Source: Sphingobium sp. V4
Lineage (GTDB): Bacteria > Pseudomonadota > Alphaproteobacteria > Sphingomonadales > Sphingomonadaceae
Direction: 5' to 3'
Length of the DNA: 64,000 nucleotides
Assembly (NCBI RefSeq): GCF_029590555.1
Contig: NZ_CP081001.1
Span: 1,984,001-2,048,000, forward strand
The notes beneath the pieces were generated by a model. That model was not told the origin of the DNA. It did no database searches and worked only from the letters and a program-made list of their open reading frames with translations. Every line of letters starts with the position of its first letter. Position 1 is the first letter of the stretch. Below are positions 11,635 to 20,209 of this stretch, piece by piece. The position numbers and the translations under genes are program-made.

Positions 11635-11912
11635 CGATCGCTATCCTCGGCCGCCTTGCGCCAGCACTCCGCGATCGTCTCGTTCATTTCCTCGATCGTC
11701 ACCGTCGGGCCATCATAATGGATGCGCGCCCGGATGCCGGCCATGATCTCTTCAAAGCTGCGGCCGGATTTGCGGTGCTGCGGCTTCAGGAATACGCCGC
11801 CGCCCATGGGCACGACGTCCAGCACCTGCCCCGGCGCAAGCCCGAGCTGGTCGCGTACATCCTTGGGGATGACGACCTGACCCTTTGCCGACAATGTGGT
11901 CTTGCCGCTCAT
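11631..11912 (-). CDS. vapB: AbrB/SpoVT-type antitoxin of the VapBC module
   Basis: 93 residues from an ATG at 11912. The N-terminus is a swapped-hairpin AbrB DNA-binding domain (TTLSAKGQVVIPKDVRDQLG, residues 5-24). The acidic C-terminal half (FEEIMAGIRARI and after) would wrap the toxin. Such antitoxins autoregulate their operon. The gene begins 31 bp after the rbfA stop, so the module may rely on the translation-operon transcript plus its own weak promoter. No clear operator palindrome was seen in this short gap. Confidence 0.87.
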   Translation of the reverse strand: MSGKTTLSAKGQVVIPKDVRDQLGLAPGQVLDVVPMGGGVFLKPQHRKSGRSFEEIMAGIRARIHYDGPTVTIEEMNETIAECWRKAAEDSDR

Positions 11913-11943
11913 CACGGTAAGATGCGTCTTACCGTTGCCCGAG

Positions 11944-12345
11944 TCAATCTTCGCCCTCGTCCTGCGCCAGGTCGCGGGCGACCTTTGGGTCGCGGAGCAG
12001 CTTGTCGATATGGCTGCCCTCGTCGAAACTCTCGTCCGCCAGGAATTTGAGCCTGGCCGCATATTTGAGGCGGATGCGGTGCGCGACTTCGCGCTGGAGA
12101 TAGGCGGTGTTCGTGCGCAGCGCCTTGAGCACCGCCTCCTCATCCTGGCCCAGCAGCGACTTTATGAAGACGGTGGCGTGGCGCAGGTCGGGCGACATGC
12201 GGACTTCGGTGACGCTGACGACATGCCGGGCCAGCACATCGTCATGCACGTCGCCGCGCTGAAGAATGTCGGACAGGACATGGCGCACCTGCTCGCCCAC
12301 GCGCAGCAGGCGGACGGAGGGGCCTTCGGGTTGTTGTTGAGCCAT
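11944..12345 (-). CDS. rbfA: 30S ribosome-binding factor RbfA
   Basis: 133 residues. It is a cold-shock-associated factor that helps mature the 5' end of 16S rRNA on the 30S subunit. It shows the KH-like RbfA fold with the hallmark segment [18 protein letters not shown] and the helix that follows ([19 protein letters not shown]). It follows infB as usual, but a 176-bp spacer full of palindromes separates the two. The acidic tail ends [11 protein letters not shown]. Confidence 0.95.
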   Translation of the reverse strand: MAQQQPEGPSVRLLRVGEQVRHVLSDILQRGDVHDDVLARHVVSVTEVRMSPDLRHATVFIKSLLGQDEEAVLKALRTNTAYLQREVAHRIRLKYAARLKFLADESFDEGSHIDKLLRDPKVARDLAQDEGED

Positions 12346-12400
12346 AAATCATCCCTCCCGCTTGCGAGTTCCGGGTGAACCGTGCCCGCATGGTCAGGTC

Positions 12401-12514
12401 GGTCCGGGATACTGACCGACCCGGACCGGGCCGGGGATGGGCTCCTCCCACCGGCCTCTGCAATTCAGGAGAGGGCGAGCCCACCCCCTGCCCCCTCCCG
12501 CGCGCGGGAGGGGG
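12401..12514. repeat. palindrome cluster between infB and rbfA
   Basis: Two strong hairpins in the infB-rbfA spacer. One pairs GGTCCGGG (12401-12408) with CCCGGACC (12420-12427). The other is a perfect 24-bp GC palindrome at 12491-12514 (centre CCCGCGCGCGGG), 7 bp from the infB stop. The C-rich sequence before it (GCCCACCCCCTGCCCCCTCC) resembles the ends of the 3866-3989 element, suggesting the same repeat family. There is no T-tract, so it is not a classical terminator. Confidence 0.65.
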
Positions 12515-12521
12515 CCATGGA

Positions 12522-15137
12522 TTACAGCGTGCGCTGGCGTTCCTCGACCTCGAACAGTTCGAGCGTATCGCCGACCTTGATGTCGTTCGTGTCCTGAAGC
12601 ACGGCACCGCACTCCATGCCGGCGCGGACTTCGGACACATCGTCCTTGAACCGGCGCAACGACGCGATGTGGGTGCGCGACACGATGACATCGTCGCGGG
12701 TAAGGCGCGCCGACAGACCCTTGCGGATGATGCCGTCCATGACGAGCAGACCCGCCGCCTTGTCCTTCTTGCCCGCCGGGAACACCTGGAGCACCTCGGC
12801 ACGACCCACGATCGTTTCGATGCGTTCCGGCGCCAGCTGGCCGGCCATTTCGCCGCGGACTTCCTCAAGCAGGTCGTAGATCACGTCATAATAGCGCAGC
12901 GAGATCTTCTCGCGCTCCGCCAGCTGACGCGCCTTGGCGTTGGGACGGACGTTGAAGCCGATCAGCGGCGCGCGGCTGGCGGCGGCCAGCGTCACGTCGC
13001 TTTCGGTGATCGCGCCGACACCCGAATGCAGGATGCGGACCTTGATCTCGTCGGTCGAGATGCGGTTGAGCGACGTCACGATCGCTTCGACCGAACCCTG
13101 CACGTCGCCCTTCACCACCACCGGATATTCGATGACGGTCGTGTTCAGCGCCGAGAACATATGTTCGAAGCTGGTCGGGGCAGCCGTGGTGCGCTTCTTG
13201 GTCGCCTGTTCCTGACGATAGGCGGCAACTTCGCGGGCGCGGGCTTCATTCTCCACGACGGTGAGCTGGTCGCCCGCCATCGGGACGCCGGAGAGACCCA
13301 GAACCTCGACCGGGGTCGAGGGACCGGCGGTCTTCACCTGCTGTCCTTTGTCGTTGATCATCGCGCGGACCTTGCCGCTTTCGGACCCGATGACGAAGGT
13401 GTCGCCGATCTTGAGCGTGCCCTTGCGGACCAGAACGGTCGCGACCGCGCCGCGACCCTTGTCGAGCTGCGCCTCGATCACATTGCCTTCGGCGGCGCGA
13501 TCGGGGTTGGCGGTCAGTTCCATGACCTCGGCCTGCAGCAGGATCTTTTCGATCAGTTCGTCGAGGCCGGTCTTCTTGAGCGCCGAAACCTCCACGTCCT
13601 GGACGTCGCCGCCCATGTCCTCGACCACGATCTCCTCGCTCAGCAGGCGCTCGCGCACCTTCTGCGGATTGGCTTCGGGCTTGTCGCACTTGTTGATCGC
13701 GACGATCATCGGGACGCCAGCTGCCTTGGTATGGTTGATGGCCTCGATCGTCTGCGGCATCAGGCCGTCATCGGCCGCCACCACCAGGATGACGATGTCG
13801 GTGACGTTGGCGCCGCGGGCGCGCATTTCCGAGAAGGCCTCGTGGCCCGGCGTATCGAGGAAGGTGATGACATCACCCCCCTTGGTCTTCACCTGATAGG
13901 CGCCGATATGCTGGGTGATGCCGCCGCTTTCGCCCGCGACCACGTCGGTCCCGCGCAGCGCGTCGAGCAGCGAGGTCTTGCCATGGTCGACGTGACCCAT
14001 GATGGTCACGACCGGCGCACGGGGCTTCAGCGTTTCAACAGCGTCGACTTCGCCTTCCATGCCGATTTCGACGTCGGCATCGGACACGCGCTGGATGCGG
14101 TGGCCGAATTCCTCGACCAGCAATTCCGCCGTATCCTGATCGATCGGCTGGTTGAGCGTGACAGCGGTCCCCATCTTGAACAGGGCCTTCACCAGGTCCG
14201 CACCCTTTTCGGCCATGCGGTTGGCGAGTTCCTGCACCGTGATGCTTTCCGGCACGATCACGTCGCGCGACTGCTTCTCACGCTGCTGGGCGCCGCCGGC
14301 ATAATGAGCGCGACGCTCCTTTTCGCGGGCGCGCTTCAATGCGGCGAGCGAGCGGGCACGGGCGCTGTCGTCGTCCGCGAGCGCGCGGGTGACGGTGAGC
14401 TTGCCGGCCTGACGGCGATTGTCCTCGCCCTTCTTGGCGCGATCGGGCTTGGCCGGTTCGGGACGCTTGATCGGGGTGACGGGCGTGAAACGGCGCGGCG
14501 GCGGCACGGCCGACCCGGTGGTCGCCGGCTTCTGTTCGGCAGCGGCAGGCGCGGCTTCCGCCGGAGCGGCGGCGGCCGGAGCCGGCGCGGCTTCCTCGAC
14601 CGGAGCGGCCGGCGGGTTAGCGGCGGTATCGGCGGCCCTGGTGGCTTCCTCCGCCTGACGGGCGGCTTCGGCCTCGGCGGCTTCGGCAGCGAGGCGGTTT
14701 TCCTCGGCGCGGCGCTTCTCTTCCTCGGTTGCGGCCAGACGCTGGGCATCCTCGCGACGACGCGCTTCCTCAAGCGCGTTCATGCGGGCTTCCTCAGCCT
14801 CGCGCAGCAGCTTGGCCTGCAATTCCTGACGCGACATCAGGCTCTGCGGCGGTGCCTGGCGCACCGGAGCGGGCTGCGGCGCACGGGCCTGCGGCGCGGG
14901 TGCGGCGGGACGCGGCGCGGCGGGCGCGGGGGTCGGGTCCGTCTGGGGCGCAGCCGCAGGCGCGGCACCGGTCGTCTCACCGGGCTTGCCCAGGATGCGG
15001 CGCCGCTTCACCTCAACCACGACCGTATTCTTGCGGCCATGGCTGAACTGCTGCTGCACCTGGCCGGATTCCACGGTCCGCTTGATGCCCAGCGGCTTGC
15101 GACCCAGAACCGGCTTGTCTTCCTTGCTGTCACTCAT
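12522..15137 (-). CDS. infB: translation initiation factor IF-2
   Basis: GTPase that brings fMet-tRNA to the 30S subunit and promotes subunit joining; 871 residues. After a short conserved N-terminal motif comes about 170 residues of Ala/Pro/Glu-rich low-complexity linker, then the IF2-N helix region. The G domain has G1 GHVDHGKT at residues 381-388, G3 DTPGHEAF and G4 NKCDKP. Domains II-IV follow to the end. The alanine-proline linker is typical of alphaproteobacterial IF-2. Identity is certain; the start (MSDSKEDKPVLGRKPLG) fits the family. Confidence 0.98.
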   Translation of the reverse strand: MSDSKEDKPVLGRKPLGIKRTVESGQVQQQFSHGRKNTVVVEVKRRRILGKPGETTGAAPAAAPQTDPTPAPAAPRPAAPAPQARAPQPAPVRQAPPQSLMSRQELQAKLLREAEEARMNALEEARRREDAQRLAATEEEKRRAEENRLAAEAAEAEAARQAEEATRAADTAANPPAAPVEEAAPAPAAAAPAEAAPAAAEQKPATTGSAVPPPRRFTPVTPIKRPEPAKPDRAKKGEDNRRQAGKLTVTRALADDDSARARSLAALKRAREKERRAHYAGGAQQREKQSRDVIVPESITVQELANRMAEKGADLVKALFKMGTAVTLNQPIDQDTAELLVEEFGHRIQRVSDADVEIGMEGEVDAVETLKPRAPVVTIMGHVDHGKTSLLDALRGTDVVAGESGGITQHIGAYQVKTKGGDVITFLDTPGHEAFSEMRARGANVTDIVILVVAADDGLMPQTIEAINHTKAAGVPMIVAINKCDKPEANPQKVRERLLSEEIVVEDMGGDVQDVEVSALKKTGLDELIEKILLQAEVMELTANPDRAAEGNVIEAQLDKGRGAVATVLVRKGTLKIGDTFVIGSESGKVRAMINDKGQQVKTAGPSTPVEVLGLSGVPMAGDQLTVVENEARAREVAAYRQEQATKKRTTAAPTSFEHMFSALNTTVIEYPVVVKGDVQGSVEAIVTSLNRISTDEIKVRILHSGVGAITESDVTLAAASRAPLIGFNVRPNAKARQLAEREKISLRYYDVIYDLLEEVRGEMAGQLAPERIETIVGRAEVLQVFPAGKKDKAAGLLVMDGIIRKGLSARLTRDDVIVSRTHIASLRRFKDDVSEVRAGMECGAVLQDTNDIKVGDTLELFEVEERQRTL

Positions 15138-15221
15138 ACGATCGAACTTAACCCTTCACTTCCGCTCCGGCCGGAAAGGCCCGCCGGCGCCCTTATTTCT
15201 CGATGCTGATCCGGCCAATGC

Positions 15222-15899
15222 TCATTCGAGCCGATGCTCGTCAGGGACGGCCGGCGCATCAGCGGAGACATGCTCCCCATGCACAGGCGCCCCGTTAGCG
15301 CAACCCAGATAGCTTTCCAAGCGGCCTATGGCCGCGCGCAGGCGCGAAGCAGCCCGCGAGTCGGTCACCGCAATATGGACGACATTATCCCGCCCCATTG
15401 CCATAGATAGGGCATCGCGGTCCACAGGCAAGGTGATGCCGGCCAAATCACTGCCCTCCGCTTCCCGGCCGACCCGCAGGGCCTGGTCCAGTTTGCGGTT
15501 GCCGTCGGCCGCCGCATCGGCGGCGTGGAGCAGCAATTGGACCTGCCCCTTGCGGCAGGCGACGTCGATCTTTTCCGATCCGGTGAGCAGCATGGACGCG
15601 CGCGCCTCCAGCCCCAACCGATCGAGCAGCGCCTTGCGCAGGCCCGACTCGATCATCTCCGGCAGGGTATCGGGAATCTGGAGCGTGCCGTCCTTGAAGG
15701 AACGGGCGAGCGCGGCCTTGAGCTTGCCCTTGGCGAGAGCGGTTTCCAGTTCGGCGCGGCGGACGCCGATCCACGCGCCCCGCCCCGGCGCCTTGGCGCG
15801 GAGATCGGGAAGCACCTGCCCCTCCGGCCCCACGGCCAGGCGGATCAGCATGTCGGGATCGGCGCGGTCGCCGGTCAATATGCATTTGCGTTCGGTCAT
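15222..15899 (-). CDS. YlxR (DUF448) protein fused to an L7Ae-like domain
   Basis: 225 residues. The N-terminal about 75 residues form the DUF448/YlxR fold, with RKCILTGD at the start and the basic GRGAWIGVRRAELETAL segment. Residues about 95-190 fit an L7Ae/L30e-type RNA-binding domain (LGLEARASMLLTGSEKI, then KGQVQLLLHAADAA). Proteins of this build sit between nusA and infB in alphaproteobacteria and are presumed RNA-binding; the precise role is not settled. Here a tautomerase gene separates it from nusA. Confidence 0.88.
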   Translation of the reverse strand: MTERKCILTGDRADPDMLIRLAVGPEGQVLPDLRAKAPGRGAWIGVRRAELETALAKGKLKAALARSFKDGTLQIPDTLPEMIESGLRKALLDRLGLEARASMLLTGSEKIDVACRKGQVQLLLHAADAAADGNRKLDQALRVGREAEGSDLAGITLPVDRDALSMAMGRDNVVHIAVTDSRAASRLRAAIGRLESYLGCANGAPVHGEHVSADAPAVPDEHRLE

Positions 15900-15962
15900 G
15901 CGCGCTCCTCCGCCAGAACGGAAGAAAGGGCAAGTCCAACGCTGTGGTGAGCGCCTATTCTC

Positions 15963-16199
15963 TCATCGGGGAGTGACCGCAGCATTGGCGTCCTCCCTTG
16001 GTGAAGAGGGCGCGTCGCGGTCGGCGAGCAATTGCCCGCCGGCTGCGTAATTTTCGGTCGAGATTTCCGAGATCACGATCTGCACGGCAGCCGCCGGCTT
16101 CCCCAGCCGCTCCACGAGCGACCGGGTGACGTCAGCGACGATCGCGGCTTTCTGCTCGCGGGTCGCGCTGCCGGCCAGGCGGATGTCGACAAAAGGCAT
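15963..16199 (-). CDS. 4-oxalocrotonate-tautomerase-family protein
   Basis: 78 residues beginning MPFVDIRLAGSATREQK. The proline directly after Met is the catalytic base of the family, which tautomerises or hydrates small keto-enol substrates. The core (to about residue 56) is of normal length. The last 20 or so residues (ADRDAPSSPREDANAAVTPR) look like a non-homologous extension. The DNA there has repeat-like character, so the original stop may have been lost to an insertion (inference). The gene lies 6 bp after nusA and is probably cotranscribed with it. A metabolic enzyme is unexpected in this operon. Confidence 0.83.
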   Translation of the reverse strand: MPFVDIRLAGSATREQKAAIVADVTRSLVERLGKPAAAVQIVISEISTENYAAGGQLLADRDAPSSPREDANAAVTPR

Positions 16200-16205
16200 G
16201 GTGGC

Positions 16206-17777
16206 TCAGGCTTCCTCTTCGAACCAGTGGGCGCGGGCGGCCATGATGATCTCATTGCCCTGTTCGTCGGAGAGGCCATAGGCCGCCAGGATGCCGCCCT
16301 TGTCATCGCTGCTGCTGTCCGACTTGCGGCGGCGCTGGTCGATACGCTTCTTCTGCACCAGCTCGTCGGTGGCGAGGTCGGCGAGATCGTCGAGCGTCTT
16401 GATGCCCGCCTTGCCCAGCGTGACCAGCATCGCTTCGGTCAGATGCGGCATGTCGGCCAGCGCATCCTCGACGCCCAGCGCCTGACGCTCTTCGCGCGCG
16501 GCGGCTTCGCGACGGTCGAGCGCTTCCTGCGCGCGGCTCTGCAACTCGGCGGCGAGATCTTCGTCGAAGCCCTCGATCCCGGCCAGTTCCTCGACGCTGA
16601 CATAGGCGACTTCTTCCAGCTCGCCGAAGCCTTCGGCCACCAGCAGCTGCGACAGTGTCTCGTCCACGTCCAGTTCGTTCTGGAACAGTTCGGAGCGGGC
16701 GACGAATTCCTTCTGGCGCTTCTCGCTGGCGTCGGCCTCGGTCATGATGTCGATCGCCTTGCCGGTCAGCTGGCTGGCGAGGCGGACATTCTGGCCGCGG
16801 CGGCCGATGGCGAGGCTGAGCTGATCGTCGGGAACGACGACTTCGATGCGCTCTTCTTCCTCATCGATGACGACGCGGGCGACCTGGGCGGGCTGAAGCG
16901 CATTGACGACGAAGGTGGCGGTATCTTCCGACCAGGGGATGATGTCGATCTTTTCGCCCTGCATCTCCTGCACGACGGCCTGGACGCGGCTGCCCTTCAT
17001 GCCGACGCAGGCGCCGACCGGGTCGATGCTCGAATCGCGGCTGATGACGCCGATCTTGGCGCGGCTGCCCGGATCGCGGGCGGCGGCCATGATGGTGATC
17101 ACACCGTCATAGATTTCGGGGACTTCCTGCGCGAACAGCTTCTTCATGAATTCGGGATGCGCGCGGGACAGGAAAATCTGCGGCCCGCGATTTTCGCGGC
17201 GCACGTTCAGCACGACCGAACGAATGCGGTCGCCGACGCGGACGACTTCGCGCGGAATCTGCTGGTCCCGGCGGATCACGCCTTCGGCGCGGCCCAGATT
17301 GACGACGACATGGCCGAATTCGACCGACTTGACGACGCCGGTGATGATCTCGCCCACGCGGTCCTTATATTCTTCATACTGGCGCTCGCGCTCTGCGTCG
17401 CGGACCTTCTGGAAGATGACCTGCTTGGCCGACTGGGCGTCGATGCGGCCCAGGTCGATGGCGGGCAGCGGATCGACGATGAAGTCGCCGATCACGGCGT
17501 CCTTCTTCAGCTTCTGCGCCTGCTTGAGGTCGACCTGCTTGAAATAATCCTCGACCACCTCGACCACTTCGACGACGCGCCACAGGCGCAGGTCGCCGCT
17601 GTCCGGGTCCAGCTTCGCGCGGATGTCGTTCTCCGCGCCGTAGCGGGCGCGCGCGGCGCGCTGGATCGCATCTTCCATCGCCTCGATGACGATGGCCTTG
17701 TCGATCATCTTTTCCGATGCCACCGAATTGGCGATGGCGATCAGTTCGGCCTTGTTGGCGGAAATGGCGTTGGCCAT
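16206..17777 (-). CDS. nusA: transcription termination/antitermination factor NusA
   Basis: 523 residues. The N-terminal RNA-polymerase-binding domain comes first, then S1 (GEIITGVVKSVEFGHVVVNL), then two KH domains (IGVISRDSSIDPVGACVGMK and SLAIGRRGQNVRLASQLTG), then acidic repeats that end in a helix-hairpin-helix-like segment (LGKAGIKTLDDLADLA). It modulates pausing, Rho-independent termination and antitermination. It follows rimP with a 14-bp gap, the standard order, and starts at MANAISANKAELIAIANSVA. Confidence 0.97.
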   Translation of the reverse strand: MANAISANKAELIAIANSVASEKMIDKAIVIEAMEDAIQRAARARYGAENDIRAKLDPDSGDLRLWRVVEVVEVVEDYFKQVDLKQAQKLKKDAVIGDFIVDPLPAIDLGRIDAQSAKQVIFQKVRDAERERQYEEYKDRVGEIITGVVKSVEFGHVVVNLGRAEGVIRRDQQIPREVVRVGDRIRSVVLNVRRENRGPQIFLSRAHPEFMKKLFAQEVPEIYDGVITIMAAARDPGSRAKIGVISRDSSIDPVGACVGMKGSRVQAVVQEMQGEKIDIIPWSEDTATFVVNALQPAQVARVVIDEEEERIEVVVPDDQLSLAIGRRGQNVRLASQLTGKAIDIMTEADASEKRQKEFVARSELFQNELDVDETLSQLLVAEGFGELEEVAYVSVEELAGIEGFDEDLAAELQSRAQEALDRREAAAREERQALGVEDALADMPHLTEAMLVTLGKAGIKTLDDLADLATDELVQKKRIDQRRRKSDSSSDDKGGILAAYGLSDEQGNEIIMAARAHWFEEEA

Positions 17778-17791
17778 GACGTTATGAACCC

Positions 17792-18316
17792 TTATTCTTC
17801 GGTTTCAAACTCGTCCGCCCCATCGGAGGAGAGCGGCATACTAGCAGCAATCAGCCTGTCGGTCAGCACCAGCTTGGCGTCGCCCACAAGCGCGAAAGGA
17901 ATGGAGACGTCACCCGCCTTGGCGTCGGCGAAGAGGATATCCTCGCCCTCCACGCCCTTGAGGATGCCGCGAAAGCTCTTGCGACCCGACACGATCTCCG
18001 TCGCGCCGATCTTCGCCTCATGCCCGGCCCATTCGAGGAAATCGTGCAGGCGGGTGAGCGGCCGGTCGATGCCGGGCGAGCTGACTTCGAGGCGATAGGC
18101 GTCCTCGATCGGGTCGGCTTCGTCCAGCACGTCCGACAGGCGGCGCGAGATGGTCGCGCAATCCTCGATCACGAGCTGCCTGGTCGACGGATTTTCGGCC
18201 ATGATCTGGAGCGTATATTCGTCGCCCGACCCGAACAGCCTGACGCGCACGAGGGCAAAGCCCAGGGCCTTCACCTCGGGTTCGATCAGCGCGGTCAGTT
18301 CGGCGATGTCCGCCAT
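17792..18316 (-). CDS. rimP: ribosome maturation factor RimP
   Basis: 174 residues starting at an ATG at 18316 (MADIAELTALIEPEVKALGF). It is needed for late 30S assembly. The N-terminal alpha-beta domain contains the conserved SSPGIDRPLTRLHDF loop, and the C-terminal Sm-like domain ends in an acidic tail. The frame is open upstream to about 18439 but lacks family similarity there. It is the first gene of the rimP-nusA-infB operon, so the operon promoter should lie in 18317-18502, shared with the divergent dehydrogenase gene. Confidence 0.94.
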   Translation of the reverse strand: MADIAELTALIEPEVKALGFALVRVRLFGSGDEYTLQIMAENPSTRQLVIEDCATISRRLSDVLDEADPIEDAYRLEVSSPGIDRPLTRLHDFLEWAGHEAKIGATEIVSGRKSFRGILKGVEGEDILFADAKAGDVSIPFALVGDAKLVLTDRLIAASMPLSSDGADEFETEE

Positions 18317-18350
18317 GCAGTCTCCAGACAAAATATGCAGCTTCTTTCGC

Positions 18351-18373
18351 GCCGCAGGCTCTCCGCCTGCGAC
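18351..18373 (-). other. hairpin in the rimP-operon leader
   Basis: GCAGGC at 18354-18359 pairs with GCCTGC at 18365-18370 around the loop TCTCC, extended by one C-G pair. It would sit about 40 nt upstream of the rimP start in the mRNA. It may be a leader structure of the nusA operon; no defined riboswitch or T-tract is seen. Confidence 0.4.
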
Positions 18374-18502
18374 CCTGACATGTTTGACGATGTAAGGAAG
18401 CAAGGGCGATATAGGCATGGTACGGGAAATCTGCAACATTATTCGTCTCGGATCATTTCACCCGCATAATCCCGCGCCGCAGCCCCGACATGGAGACGAA
18501 AG

Positions 18503-19636
18503 ATGCGCCATTTGACGCTCGCCGCCCTGCCCCTCCTCCTGATCGCCTGTTCGGGCGAGGGCGCCAACAGTCAGACGCCGGCGTCGGCCGAAAAGCCGTT
18601 CAAGACGTCCGTCATCGCCGATTTCGATTCGCCCTGGGCCATGACCTTCCTGCCCGACGGCCGCGCGCTGGTGACGGAAAAGAAGGGCGAGATGATCCTG
18701 TTCGATCCGAAGAACGGGACCAAGATTCCGGTCGCGGGCATCCCCGCTGTGGACAGCGCGGGACAGGGCGCGCTGATGGACGTGGTGCTGTCGCCGACTT
18801 TCGGCACGGACAAGGCGGTCTATTTCAGCTTTTCCGAAGAACGCGACGGGCTGAAGGGCGTGGCGCTGGCCAAGGGCGCGTTCAATCAGGCGAGTGACGG
18901 CACGACCAGGCTGGACGGCGTGCAGGTGATCTTCCGCGCCAACCCCTATGTGACGGGCAACGGCCATTATTCCGGCCGCATCGCCTTCTCGCCGGACGGC
19001 AAATATCTTTTCTTCACCAATGGCGAGCGCCAGAAATTCGATCCGGCGCAAGACCCCAAGGCGACGCTGGGCAAGGTGCTGCGCCTGAACCCGGACGGCA
19101 CGCCCGCGGCGGGCAATCCTCTGGCCGCCAAGGGCTTCAACCCCGCCATATGGTCCTATGGCCATCGCAACCTGTTGGGCATCGCCTTCGACAAGGATGG
19201 ACGGCTGTGGGAGCAGGAAATGGGGCCGAAGGGCGGCGACGAGGTGAACCTCATCAAGCCGGGTCTCAACTATGGCTATCCCAAGGTGTCGAACGGCGAC
19301 CATTATGACGGCCGCGACATTCCCGATCACAAGGCGGGCGATGGCTATGAAGCGCCCAAGCTGAGCTGGAACCCGGTGATTTCGCCGGGCGGGCTGATCC
19401 ATTATTCGGGCGACCTGTTCCCGCAATGGAAGGACAGCCTGTTCATCGGCGGGCTGTCCAGCCAGAGCCTCGTCCGGGTGAAGCTGGACGGCGAGACGGC
19501 GGAAAAGGCAGACCAGTGGGACATGGGCGCGCGCATCCGCGAGGTCGAGCAGGGACCGGACGGCGCGCTGTGGCTGCTGGAGGATGGCGACGACGGATCG
19601 CAGGGGCGGATGCTGAAGCTGACGCCGGCGGGGTGA
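18503..19636 (+). CDS. PQQ-dependent aldose sugar dehydrogenase, lipoprotein
   Basis: 377 residues. The N-terminus is a lipoprotein signal with a lipobox (LLLIAC, Cys16), so the enzyme is probably anchored in the periplasm. The rest is a six-bladed beta-propeller of the glucose/sorbosone dehydrogenase family: FDSPWAMTFLPDGRALVTEK at the start, the family motif AIWSYGHRNLLGIAFD, then EMGPKGGDEVNLI. It would oxidise aldoses with PQQ as cofactor. The start at 18503 has a good Shine-Dalgarno (GGAG at 18492-18495). It is divergent from rimP. Confidence 0.9.
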   Translation: MRHLTLAALPLLLIACSGEGANSQTPASAEKPFKTSVIADFDSPWAMTFLPDGRALVTEKKGEMILFDPKNGTKIPVAGIPAVDSAGQGALMDVVLSPTFGTDKAVYFSFSEERDGLKGVALAKGAFNQASDGTTRLDGVQVIFRANPYVTGNGHYSGRIAFSPDGKYLFFTNGERQKFDPAQDPKATLGKVLRLNPDGTPAAGNPLAAKGFNPAIWSYGHRNLLGIAFDKDGRLWEQEMGPKGGDEVNLIKPGLNYGYPKVSNGDHYDGRDIPDHKAGDGYEAPKLSWNPVISPGGLIHYSGDLFPQWKDSLFIGGLSSQSLVRVKLDGETAEKADQWDMGARIREVEQGPDGALWLLEDGDDGSQGRMLKLTPAG

Positions 19637-19698
19637 CGGCTTGAATGGGACCATCGAACGGTCCATCTTCAGCGGCAATCGCAACGGGAACGGTGCCG

Positions 19699-19833
19699 AT
19701 GAAGGTTTCCGTGACCGACGCCAAGGCGCAAATGACCGATCTCTTCCGCCGCGCCGAAGCGGGGGACGAGGTCATCCTTACCCGTCACGGCCATCCTGCC
19801 GTGCGCCTGGTTCCGGTCAAGATGCGTGCCTGA
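19699..19833 (+). CDS. truncated Phd/YefM-type antitoxin
   Basis: 44 residues (MKVSVTDAKAQMTDLFRRAE, then GDEVILTRHGHPAVRLVPVK). This is the N-terminal DNA-binding half of a Phd antitoxin, usually about 75-85 residues long. The frame stops three codons after the conserved VRLVPV, so the toxin-binding half is missing. An ATG at 19645 would add 18 residues without similarity. Directly downstream is a PIN toxin remnant lacking its N-terminus, so one deletion probably removed the antitoxin 3' end and toxin 5' end together. DNA binding may survive, toxin neutralisation should not. Confidence 0.72.
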   Translation: MKVSVTDAKAQMTDLFRRAEAGDEVILTRHGHPAVRLVPVKMRA

Positions 19834-20146
19834 CCGTCCTTCGACAGCAAGACGACATCGCTATCTCGGCGGCAACCCTTACGAAGATGCTCATCGTTGC
19901 AGGCCAGCGGGGCATAGCAGCCGAGGCTGAAACGCCTATTGCCGGTCTGGACGTCGAAATCGTTCCCGTGACCCCCGCTTCCGCGCGGCGCGCCGCTGCC
20001 GCCTATGCCCGATGGGGCAAGGACGTGCATCCCGCCAGCCTCAATTTCGGCGACTGTTTCGCCTATGAGCTGGCCAAGACGCGCGGCTGTCCATTATTGT
20101 CGTGGGCGGCGATTTCGCGCAGACAGACGTGATGCCGGCCCTCTGA
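19833..20146 (+). pseudogene. remnant of a VapC (PIN-domain) toxin
   Basis: From 19833 the frame encodes the interior and C-terminus of a VapC: DDIAISAATL, then VEIVPVTPASARRAAAAYAR, then HPASLNFGDCFAYELAKTRG. The first 30 or so residues with the first catalytic Asp are absent. The position expected to be the second acidic residue is Lys (AATLTKMLIVA). Near 20098 one T appears lost: the frame reads PLLSWAAISRRQT and stops, while the adjacent frame restores VVGGDFAQTDV to a stop at 20146. Three independent lesions make a functional toxin very unlikely. Confidence 0.85.
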
Positions 20147-20181
20147 TCCTCCCGCATTCCGACGGCGCAGCCCGAGACCAA

Positions 20182-20205
20182 AAACGGGGCCATCCGGCCC
20201 CGTTT
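20182..20205 (-). terminator. terminator of pyrG
   Basis: Perfect 10-bp stem AAACGGGGCC/GGCCCCGTTT around ATCC, with a run of Ts on the minus strand just after it. It begins 5 bp beyond the pyrG stop. The symmetric flanks would also let it stop transcription entering from the dehydrogenase side. Confidence 0.9.
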
Positions 20206-20209
20206 CCAT

